In this document: in pieces, positions 1 to 4,469 of the stretch
Position numbering within the stretch: position 1 is the stretch's first letter
Layout: each line of letters begins with the position of its first letter
Origin: Bacillota bacterium
Lineage (GTDB): Bacteria; Bacillota; Clostridia; Christensenellales; Aristaeellaceae
Assembly (NCBI GenBank): GCA_023392395.1
Contig: JAEVZE010000161.1
Location: 1-5,919 of the forward strand
Reading direction: 5' to 3'
Length of the DNA: 5,919 bases
Program-made: the position numbers and the translations under genes
Notes under the pieces: model-generated
Seen by the model: the letters and a program-made list of their open reading frames with translations, nothing else
What the model was told of the DNA's origin: nothing
Database searches by the model: none

Positions 1-273
1 GAACTGGACAAGCTGATCGACAAGATCTCTGGCAGCTTTGAGAGCTTCAAGCACGGCTCGGTCTCGAAAAAGGTCAAGCTGACGGGCAGCAACGCCTATT
101 CGGTGCTCTACGAGGCGGAGAAGGATGGCCAGAAGGTCAAGGGCTTCATCATTGTCTCGTTCAAAAGCTCCAGGAACCGTCTGGTAGCAGTGCATTTCTA
201 CGCGCCGTCGGAACAATACAAGGAATTTGACCCGGTCCTCAAACAATTGATGAGTACCCTCAAGCTGTCCTAG
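1..273 (+). CDS. C-terminal part of an unidentified protein (5' end outside window)
   Basis: An open frame runs from the first base to a TAG at 271-273, giving 90 residues without a start codon, so the gene begins upstream of the window. The visible part is hydrophilic, rich in Lys and Ser, and alternates short beta-like stretches (KVKLTG, AYSVLYEAE, VKGFIIVSF, RLVAVHFYA) with a final amphipathic helix (YKEFDPVLKQLMSTLKL). This pattern of strands followed by a closing helix resembles the end of PsbP-like or DUF1795-like alpha/beta domains of secreted lipoproteins. That resemblance is an impression of fold only, and no family signature is recognised. There is no membrane segment in the visible part. 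It lies 259 bp upstream of the first DUF975 gene on the same strand, with hairpins between, so it is probably a separate transcription unit. The reading frame is secure; the function is unknown. Confidence 0.8.
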   Translation, partial: ELDKLIDKISGSFESFKHGSVSKKVKLTGSNAYSVLYEAEKDGQKVKGFIIVSFKSSRNRLVAVHFYAPSEQYKEFDPVLKQLMSTLKLS

Positions 274-288
274 CGCGGACAGCTTTTA

Positions 289-319
289 CGTGATGAAAAA
301 CCACGATGTTTTCATCGCG
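289..319 (+). terminator. Stem-loop after the partial first gene, possible terminator
   Basis: Bases 289-299 (CGTGATGAAAA) pair with 309-319 (TTTTCATCGCG) as an 11-bp stem with one G-U pair and a 9-nt loop. It starts 15 bp after the stop codon of the upstream gene, the usual place for a terminator. It is weak as a Rho-independent terminator because the stem is AT-rich at the loop end and no T run follows (the next bases are AAGGCAGAAAGG). It could instead be an mRNA 3'-end stabiliser or part of a larger structure with the palindrome at 379-412. Confidence 0.3.
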
Positions 320-368
320 AAGGCAGAAAGGCTTCGAGACCAGAGTTCCTTCGGTTTTCAGCGTCTAC

Positions 369-374
369 GATAAT
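369..374 (+). promoter_or_regulatory. Possible -10 box upstream of the DUF975 pair
   Basis: GATAAT matches the sigma-A -10 consensus TATAAT at five of six positions and sits in an AT-richer island. No good -35 is visible: at 17-bp spacing the hexamer is TTCCTT. If used, transcription would start near 381, inside the palindrome at 379-412, and give a leader of about 150 nt before the first DUF975 start. A second weak candidate is TTGTCA at 463-468 as a -35, but it has no matching -10. Confidence 0.25.
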
Positions 375-378
375 ACTG

Positions 379-412
379 TTTCATCAACCAGTGATCGAGC
401 TGGTTGATGAAA
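379..412. promoter_or_regulatory. Perfect 13-bp inverted repeat, possible operator or terminator
   Basis: TTTCATCAACCAG (379-391) is the exact reverse complement of CTGGTTGATGAAA (400-412), with an 8-nt spacer TGATCGAG. The position directly after a possible -10 box (369-374) would suit an operator overlapping the transcription start of the DUF975 genes. Read as RNA it forms a stable hairpin followed by TTCGTTTCC, a poor U-tract, so a terminator for the upstream gene is the alternative. The inverted repeat itself is seen directly; its role is inference. Confidence 0.45.
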
Positions 413-517
413 TTCGTTTCCTGCGCGCAGGCAACCGGGAGCGATGGAAGGAATACCATTGCTTGTCAGCATCTAAAGTTGTCTTGATGGGGCAGCTTGT
501 TTTTCTCGTATGAAGTG

Positions 518-524
518 AAGGAGG
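518..524 (+). promoter_or_regulatory. Ribosome binding site that fixes the start of the first DUF975 gene
   Basis: AAGGAGG is a full match to the anti-Shine-Dalgarno complement and lies 8 nt before ATG at 533. The open frame could extend to a TTG at 497, but no comparable site precedes that codon, and the family N-terminus (MW-R-DLK-RA) begins exactly at 533. Confidence 0.85.
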
Positions 525-532
525 ATGCAGTC

Positions 533-1279
533 ATGTGGATCAGGGGGGATCTCAAGACTCGCGCCAAGGAGGCGCTGCGCGCGAACGGGTACTGGATTGC
601 GCTGGCGGTCGTTGTCATCATCACGGTCCTGACAGGTCTGTTCAGCGGCGCGGGCAGATCGGGGCGCGGGCCGATGCTGGAATACCGGCTTGACCAGAGC
701 GATCTCAGCCGCTTTATGCGCTTCGGCTGGGGCATGTTCCCGATCAACCCGGCATGGATGGGGCTGATCGGCATCGTGGCCACCGCGTATGCGATCTTCG
801 TCGCCTTCCCGCTGCAAGTCGGCAAGAGCCGCTTCTTTTTGGAGCACCGCGTCCGTACGTCCTCGATCGGCACGATTTTCTGGCCGTTCATGAAACCAGG
901 CTACTTGAACGTGGTCAAGACGATGTTCCTGCAAGGGCTCTTCATCTTCCTGTGGTCGCTGCTGTTCATCATTCCAGGCATTATCAAGGCTTACCAATAC
1001 ATCCTGGCACCCTACATCATGGCGGAAAATCCGGACATCGAATGGCGCCGCGCGCTGGAATTGAGCCGCCGTATGACCGATGGCTGCAAGTTTGACATCT
1101 TCGTTCTTCAGATCAGCTTCATCGGGTGGTATCTGCTGGGGCTGATTGCGCTGGTGGTCGGCACGCTGTTCGTGACCACCTACGTCGAAGCCACGATGGC
1201 GGAGCTGTACGCAGCCCTGCGCGTCAAGGCGCTTGAGAGCGGATTCACCTCAGAATCCGAACTTCCGGGCGTTCGCTGA
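533..1279 (+). CDS. DUF975 family integral membrane protein (shorter paralogue)
   Basis: A 248-residue membrane protein of the DUF975 family, widespread in Firmicutes and of unknown biochemical role. The N-terminus, MWIRGDLKTRAKEALRANGY, is the typical family opening: a short amphipathic helix before the first membrane segment. Hydrophobic segments lie at about residues 21-39, 74-94, 132-154 and 187-217. The family core is the PGIIKAYQYILAPYIMAENP stretch (148-167) followed by WRRALELSRRMTDG, where DUF975 proteins carry a conserved cytoplasmic loop. No catalytic motif is visible. The tail reads ELYAALRVKALESG then ELPGVR. The ATG at 533 is chosen because of the perfect RBS at 518-524. It is a paralogue of the next gene and aligns with it along nearly its whole length, but it lacks about 70 residues and stops right after ELPG, where the paralogue continues for about 35 residues. 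Its stop codon lies inside a 37-bp repeat that recurs in the following gap. Family assignment is confident; function is unknown. Confidence 0.9.
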   Translation: MWIRGDLKTRAKEALRANGYWIALAVVVIITVLTGLFSGAGRSGRGPMLEYRLDQSDLSRFMRFGWGMFPINPAWMGLIGIVATAYAIFVAFPLQVGKSRFFLEHRVRTSSIGTIFWPFMKPGYLNVVKTMFLQGLFIFLWSLLFIIPGIIKAYQYILAPYIMAENPDIEWRRALELSRRMTDGCKFDIFVLQISFIGWYLLGLIALVVGTLFVTTYVEATMAELYAALRVKALESGFTSESELPGVR

Positions 1280-1290
1280 ACGCTCGCAAC
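1254..1290 (+). repeat. 37-bp direct repeat, copy 1, across the stop codon of the first DUF975 gene
   Basis: This segment is identical over 37 bp to 1324-1360, with a start-to-start distance of 70 bp. It encodes the last residues of the first DUF975 protein (from within SESELPGVR) and includes its TGA at 1277-1279. Inside it CGGGCGTTC (1266-1274) and GAACGCTCG (1278-1286) form a 9-bp stem with one G-U pair and a 3-nt loop. The ELPG codons are shared with the paralogue, so this copy is the likely source of the duplication. Confidence 0.95.
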
Positions 1291-1323
1291 GGGCGTCCCT
1301 GGTGGTCGGTGACGTCTTCGGGT

Positions 1324-1360
1324 AATCCGAACTTCCGGGCGTTCGCTGAACGCTCGCAAC
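1324..1360 (+). repeat. 37-bp direct repeat, copy 2, non-coding
   Basis: An exact copy of 1254-1290, separated from it by 33 bp (1291-1323). The hairpin is therefore repeated at 1336-1356. The 70-bp offset shifts the frame, so this copy does not extend the protein. The bases on both sides differ between the copies, so the duplication has clear ends. It may be the remnant of a small tandem duplication of the gene end, or a mobile palindromic (REP-like) element. A two-repeat CRISPR is rejected because copy 1 is native coding sequence. Confidence 0.95.
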
Positions 1361-1372
1361 CCATCGTCCGCG

Positions 1373-1426
1373 CAGGCGTGGGCACATCCGCCGAATTTTC
1401 CCATTCGCCGGGCGCGCCCGCGCCTG
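1373..1426 (+). terminator. Large GC-rich stem-loop between the DUF975 genes, possible terminator or attenuator
   Basis: CAGGCGTGGGC (1373-1383) pairs with GCCCGCGCCTG (1416-1426) over 11 bp with a single G-U pair. The 32-nt apical region can form a further small hairpin, CGAAT (1392-1396) with ATTCG (1403-1407). TTTCCTGTC follows directly, a short imperfect U-tract. The structure ends 25 bp before the RBS of the second DUF975 gene, so partial termination or control of that gene is plausible. The 12-nt palindrome CGGGCGCGCCCG (1409-1420) overlaps it and offers an alternative fold. Confidence 0.4.
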
Positions 1427-1463
1427 TTTCCTGTCAAATTCAGAAGGCAGCGGAGGATCGATC

Positions 1464-2501
1464 ATGTGGTATCGTGAGGATCTGAAAGAGCGGGCAAGGT
1501 TTGCGCTCAAGGACAACGGCTACTGGAAACCCGTCCTCGCCTCGGTTCTCTTTCTGGTGCTGACCGGCAGCCTGGAAATGGGCGGCGGCACCAACCTGAT
1601 CTACCGGCTCACCGGGACGCGCACCAATCCGTACTGGGTGGAAGTTGAGCGCAACCTGCCGCTCTCCGCTTGGTTCTGGGGCGTTGGGATCGCCCTGTCT
1701 TTTGCGTATTCCGTCCTCATCGGAAATCCTTTGACCGTCGGATGGCGGCGGTACTACCTGGAACACCGGTCGCGCCGCGTGGAAACCTCTCTGATCTTTC
1801 ACTCGTTCCGTACAGGGTACAGAAATGTGGTCAAGGCAAAGCTGATGACCGATCTGATCGTCTTCTTATGGTCCCTGCTGCTCTTGATACCGGGCGTCAT
1901 CAAAGCCTATCAGTACTTCTTCGTGCCCGCCATCCTGGCGGAGAACCCGAACATCCATTGGCGGCGCGCGATGCGCATCAGCCGAGACATGACCCAGGGC
2001 GAAAAAATGGAAATCTGGGTTATGCAACTCAGTTTTTTGGGCTGGTTTGCGCTGGCGCTCGTGCTCACCATTCCCATCGCACTGGGGATTGCCACCCCGA
2101 TCGGCAACGCGTTTTCTGAGCTGTACAAACAATTGTGCGCTCTGACGCGCGGCCCATCTGCCGTCATCACCTGGCTGTTGGGCGATGATGAAGCCGTCCA
2201 ATTCGCGCAGGGCTACGCGGCGAAATTCCTCGCGCTGCACCTGATGGGGCTGGGCCTGTACTACCTGTCGGAGCTCTTGTCCTCCGCCACGGAAGTGTTC
2301 ATCGCGCCCTACTACCACGCCTCCTTCGCAGACCTGTACGCGGTGATGCGCGCGCGGGCACTCGCAACGGGCATTGCCACCCGGGAAGAACTGCCAGGCT
2401 TCGGCTGGACGGACGAGCATGCGCTGGAGGAATCCATCCTGGAGAACGGTCAGCCGCCCAAAGTGCTGGTGGAGGATCAGACGCACACTCCGCCGGAGTA
2501 A
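1464..2501 (+). CDS. DUF975 family integral membrane protein (longer paralogue with insertion)
   Basis: A 345-residue DUF975 membrane protein. GGAGG at 1452-1456 precedes the ATG by 7 nt, and the N-terminus MWYREDLKERARFALKDNGY closely matches the upstream paralogue. Hydrophobic segments lie at about residues 22-38, 69-88, 128-148, 183-212 and 256-280. The conserved core FLWSLLLLIPGVIKAYQYFF (134-153), AENPNIHWRRAM and MTQGEKMEIWVMQLSFLGW is nearly superimposable on the neighbour. The protein is long for the family. An extra block of about 70 residues (roughly 210-282) adds another hydrophobic segment, and the end-of-domain motif appears twice: AFSELYKQLCALTRG (216-230) and SFADLYAVMRARALATG (287-303). 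After ELPG (309-312) comes a polar, acidic tail of about 33 residues with no recognised domain, probably cytoplasmic. It is likely co-expressed with the first DUF975 gene, although the 184-bp gap contains hairpins that could uncouple the two. Family is secure; function is unknown. Confidence 0.9.
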   Translation: MWYREDLKERARFALKDNGYWKPVLASVLFLVLTGSLEMGGGTNLIYRLTGTRTNPYWVEVERNLPLSAWFWGVGIALSFAYSVLIGNPLTVGWRRYYLEHRSRRVETSLIFHSFRTGYRNVVKAKLMTDLIVFLWSLLLLIPGVIKAYQYFFVPAILAENPNIHWRRAMRISRDMTQGEKMEIWVMQLSFLGWFALALVLTIPIALGIATPIGNAFSELYKQLCALTRGPSAVITWLLGDDEAVQFAQGYAAKFLALHLMGLGLYYLSELLSSATEVFIAPYYHASFADLYAVMRARALATGIATREELPGFGWTDEHALEESILENGQPPKVLVEDQTHTPPE

Positions 2502-2741
2502 TACCAATGAAAAACATGAATGCGTCCAAAGCGGCGAGAGATTTTCGATGCAGAGCAAGGAACCGGAGCAAGGCGACCCTTCGGGATACGCCTTCGGCGT
2601 GAAATGCAGCGCTACGGTGAGCGGAAGGTGACGATGCTATGCGCGAAAAGATCCGCTGCACCGACGCAATCATGTTTGGAATTGGTATGAGTCCGAGCAT
2701 CTTCCCGGAGCGCTCATGCTGCCACCCATTGACCTAAAAGG
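2502..2741. other. Intergenic stretch without a convincing gene
   Basis: Together with the hairpin at 2742-2780 and the bases up to 2835, this 334-bp gap separates the convergent DUF975 and TPM genes. Two short + strand frames have Shine-Dalgarno-like sequences: 2507-2602 (31 residues, very basic, GGAG at 2495-2498) and 2639-2737 (32 residues, AAGGTGA at 2625-2631). Neither resembles a known small protein and neither has other support. A small hairpin, ACGCC/GGCGT with a 3-nt loop, lies at 2588-2600. No tRNA, riboswitch or promoter is recognised here. Confidence 0.5.
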
Positions 2742-2780
2742 ATCTCTCCCGGCGACCTGCGCAGGCTCGCCGGGAGAGAT
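2742..2780. terminator. Strong bidirectional terminator hairpin between convergent operons
   Basis: ATCTCTCCCGGCGA (2742-2755) and TCGCCGGGAGAGAT (2767-2780) are exact reverse complements, a perfect 14-bp GC-rich stem. The loop CCTGCGCAGGC can itself continue pairing (CCT with AGG) across a one-base bulge. On the minus strand the stem is followed by CCTTTTAGG, so it lies 55 bp downstream of the TPM stop and fits the end of the minus-strand operon. On the plus strand it is followed by TATATGTATT and could also end the DUF975 transcript. Confidence 0.8.
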
Positions 2781-2835
2781 TATATGTATTAAGAAATTTT
2801 GGCATAGTCTGCTGGTCGCTCAAGCTCCGGATTGG

Positions 2836-3831
2836 CTATCTTCCACGGCCGCCGCCCGACCCTCGGGAACCGCCGCCGCCGCCACCGAAGCCTCCCCCGC
2901 CTCCGAAACCGCCGCCGCCGCAGCCGCCTCCGCCAAAGCCTCCGAAGCCGCCGCCGGAGCGCCCGCCCCCGGAGCCGCGGGATCTGCCGCCTCCGCCGCC
3001 AAAGCCACCGCCTCCGAAGCCGCCTCCGCCAAACCCGCCGCCGCCATAGCCGCCCGGCCAGCGAGGTCCCCTTCTGCCACCGGTCATCATGCCGCCCATC
3101 CAGCCGCCCAGGAGGCCCGGCAAGCAGCCGCAGCCGCCCCGCGCGCCGCCGAAGATCGACAATACGACGATGACAATCCCAATGGCGATCAGGAAATCCG
3201 AGAAGCCGAAGCCGTCGTCGTTCCCAGCGTTCTGCGCGCCGCGATTGGCGTTGGAATTGGAGTTGTTCGAACTGGAATTCGTACTGCCGCCGGAGCCGTA
3301 GTACGACGCCTTCGAGGTGGTGTCAAGGGTCAGGTTCACGCCATAGATGTCCACCAGCCGCTCAAACAGCGCGTCAAAGTACTTGATGGCGCCCGCTGAG
3401 TAGCTTCCCTTGGCGAAATCAGGCTCCAGGTACTCGTTCCACAAATTGCTGAGGTCGCCCGCGGGCAGGTTACGCTCCAGGCCCGTGCCCTCCAGCGTGT
3501 AGTAGTCCTGATCGGAAATCGCAAGCAGCACCAGGATGCCGTTGTTCTTCTGGGCGTCGCCGATCTTCCAGCTATTGAACAATGCGTTGGCGTAGTCCTC
3601 CGTGGTGTTGGGCTGCACGGTTCGAAGCGTCACAAACACGATTTGCGCGCCAGTAGCGTTGTCAAGCGCCTTGGCGTTGACCTCGATGTGGTTTTTTGCC
3701 TCGCCGGACAAAACGCTTGCAAAGTCGCTGGCGTAATAGCCGGTCGGCTGTACGACGTTGATGGCCAGCGCCGGCGCGGCGATGAGCATAAAGCACATGA
3801 CAGCCAGGATCGCCGCAAGGATCTTTTTCAC
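2836..3831 (-). CDS. TPM domain (YgcG-like) membrane protein with glycine-rich C-terminal tail
   Basis: A 331-residue protein starting at GTG 3831-3829, chosen because AGGAGG lies 6 nt upstream and a typical signal sequence begins there. Residues 1-23 (VKKILAAILAVMCFMLIAAPALA, first residue read as Met) form a signal peptide or anchor with an ALA cleavage site. Residues about 28-165 are a TPM domain, with the family hallmarks NNGILVLLAISDQDYYTLEG, GTGLE, and the closing helix YSAGAIKYFDALFERLVDIYG. TPM domains face the extracytoplasmic side and have been proposed to act as phosphatases or chaperones; no role can be assigned here. A Ser/Asn-rich linker (about 180-195) leads to a second membrane segment at about 210-229, and then an approximately 100-residue tail of GGGGF repeats with scattered Arg and three Cys. 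The gene is last in the operon, 19 nt after the LemA-like gene. Homologues often end in similar Gly-rich tails, but this one is long. Confidence 0.9.
   Translation of the reverse strand: MKKILAAILAVMCFMLIAAPALAINVVQPTGYYASDFASVLSGEAKNHIEVNAKALDNATGAQIVFVTLRTVQPNTTEDYANALFNSWKIGDAQKNNGILVLLAISDQDYYTLEGTGLERNLPAGDLSNLWNEYLEPDFAKGSYSAGAIKYFDALFERLVDIYGVNLTLDTTSKASYYGSGGSTNSSSNNSNSNANRGAQNAGNDDGFGFSDFLIAIGIVIVVLSIFGGARGGCGCLPGLLGGWMGGMMTGGRRGPRWPGGYGGGGFGGGGFGGGGFGGGGGRSRGSGGGRSGGGFGGFGGGGCGGGGFGGGGGFGGGGGGSRGSGGGRGR
2839..3110 (-). repeat. Low-complexity GGC/GGT-rich tract encoding the Gly-rich tail
   Basis: The last part of the TPM gene is made of imperfect repeats that encode GGGGF and GGGGR units. 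On the + strand these appear as runs of GCCGCC, GCCTCC and CCGAAGCC. The tract is in frame with the gene and interrupted by TTT/TTC (Phe), Arg and Ser codons. It can expand or contract by slippage, so tail length is likely to vary between strains. It also creates spurious Ala/Pro/Arg-rich open frames on the + strand. Confidence 0.85.
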
Positions 3832-3837
3832 AAACTT

Positions 3838-3843
3838 CCTCCT
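3838..3843 (-). promoter_or_regulatory. Ribosome binding site that fixes the GTG start of the TPM gene
   Basis: On the minus strand AGGAGG lies 6 nt before GTG (3831-3829), in the 19-nt gap after the LemA-like stop codon. The frame is open further upstream to an ATG inside the LemA-like gene, but that start would put 22 charged residues before the signal peptide and has no such site. Confidence 0.85.
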
Positions 3844-3850
3844 ATCGGCG

Positions 3851-4438
3851 TCACTGGAACAATTCCAGCGCCGGCGCGCCGCCCTTGATGCCGCCAATCA
3901 GCCCCGCCGGGAAGCCCGAGTACATCTTCTGCACGTCCTTGTTGTACTGGGTCGCCAGCTCGTTGTAGGGGTCCCTGTCGATGGTGTTGCCGTGGGACTT
4001 GAAGTTGTCGTACTTGGAACGCGCGTCCTTGCGGTCCACATCCGAAAGCTGCTGATTACCCAGCGCAGTGTACAGGTCCTCGATGGCCTGGTCCAGCGCG
4101 CGGTTGGCGTCATACCGGGCCTTGATCTGAATCTGGCTGAGGCCGTTGGCCTCGTTCAGCGCTTTTTGAGCGCTGGAGGCTTGATCCAGCAGCGGGGCGT
4201 CGATTGCCTGATAGCGGCCGGCGATGCCGATGATCGTATAGGCGTCCTTTGCGCGCTCCTTGAGGTCGCTGTCGATGCAAAGTCCGTCGCCGCTCACGCC
4301 GGTAAAGAACACCTTCAATACGTCGTCCCGCATCTCCAGCGCGTTTTTCTCCAGCGCGTTTCCGCTCAGGCTGAGCGCAAAGATGACCGCCAGCGCAAAT
4401 ACGATCCACGCGATCGTCCGGTTTTCCGATAGACGCAT
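3851..4438 (-). CDS. Divergent LemA-like membrane-anchored protein
   Basis: A 195-residue protein with one N-terminal membrane segment (about residues 8-26) preceded by MRLSENRT, then a largely helical body. The C-terminal part fits the LemA family: Ala-rich helices QKALNEANGLSQIQ and ANRALDQAIEDLYTAL (112-126), SKYDNFKSHGNTIDRDPYNE (141-160), and the closing YNKDVQKMYSGFPAGLIGGI (165-184), which corresponds to the LemA ending YN-x-R-FP-x-IA. The N-terminal half lacks the usual LemA stretch for the first long helix (N-R-V-x-E-A-W-x-Q-I-V-Q-L) and instead reads RDDVLKVFFTGVSGDGLCID, so this is a divergent clostridial-type subfamily. The start at 4438 has a modest GGGGTG site 5 nt upstream. The gene begins 31 nt after the TelA-like stop, and the TPM gene follows after 19 nt. 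LemA proteins frequently accompany TPM-domain genes; molecular function is unknown. One 5-codon tandem repeat (NALEK/NALEM) sits just after the membrane segment. Confidence 0.75.
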   Translation of the reverse strand: MRLSENRTIAWIVFALAVIFALSLSGNALEKNALEMRDDVLKVFFTGVSGDGLCIDSDLKERAKDAYTIIGIAGRYQAIDAPLLDQASSAQKALNEANGLSQIQIKARYDANRALDQAIEDLYTALGNQQLSDVDRKDARSKYDNFKSHGNTIDRDPYNELATQYNKDVQKMYSGFPAGLIGGIKGGAPALELFQ

Positions 4439-4469
4439 GTCAACACCCCGCTTTATGGTCTAGCCTTCC

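Noticed and set aside
420..431. 12-nt palindrome CCTGCGCGCAGG
   Set aside because: Short GC palindromes are frequent at this base composition, and it has no clear link to a promoter or transcript end.
497..532. Upstream TTG start adding 12 residues to the first DUF975 protein
   Set aside because: The AAGGAGG site at 518-524 lies inside this extension and points to ATG 533, where the family N-terminus begins.
473..997. Minus-strand open frames opposite the first DUF975 gene
   Set aside because: Composition is Arg/His/Asp-rich without domains, and the + strand frame is a clear DUF975 protein with a strong RBS.
1254..1360. Two-repeat, one-spacer CRISPR array (37-bp repeats, 33-bp spacer, repeat ending in GCAAC)
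   Set aside because: Copy 1 encodes the conserved ELPG tail of a DUF975 protein, only two copies exist, and no cas gene or leader is present.
1866..2558. Long minus-strand open frame opposite the second DUF975 gene
   Set aside because: It mirrors a well-supported membrane protein frame and shows no recognisable domain; such shadows are common in GC-rich DNA.
2716..3399. Ala-rich + strand open frame opposite the TPM gene
   Set aside because: It is a by-product of the GGC-rich Gly tail on the other strand. Its Ala/Pro repeats mirror the Gly codons, and the TPM frame has a signal peptide, a domain and an RBS.
3832..3897. Upstream ATG giving the TPM protein 22 more residues overlapping the LemA-like gene
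   Set aside because: The GTG at 3831 has an AGGAGG 6 nt upstream and starts a typical signal peptide; the extension is charged and would bury it.
3758..4432. Long + strand open frame opposite the LemA-like and TPM genes
   Set aside because: It spans the ends of two well-supported minus-strand genes and has no RBS or family resemblance, so it is a mirror frame.
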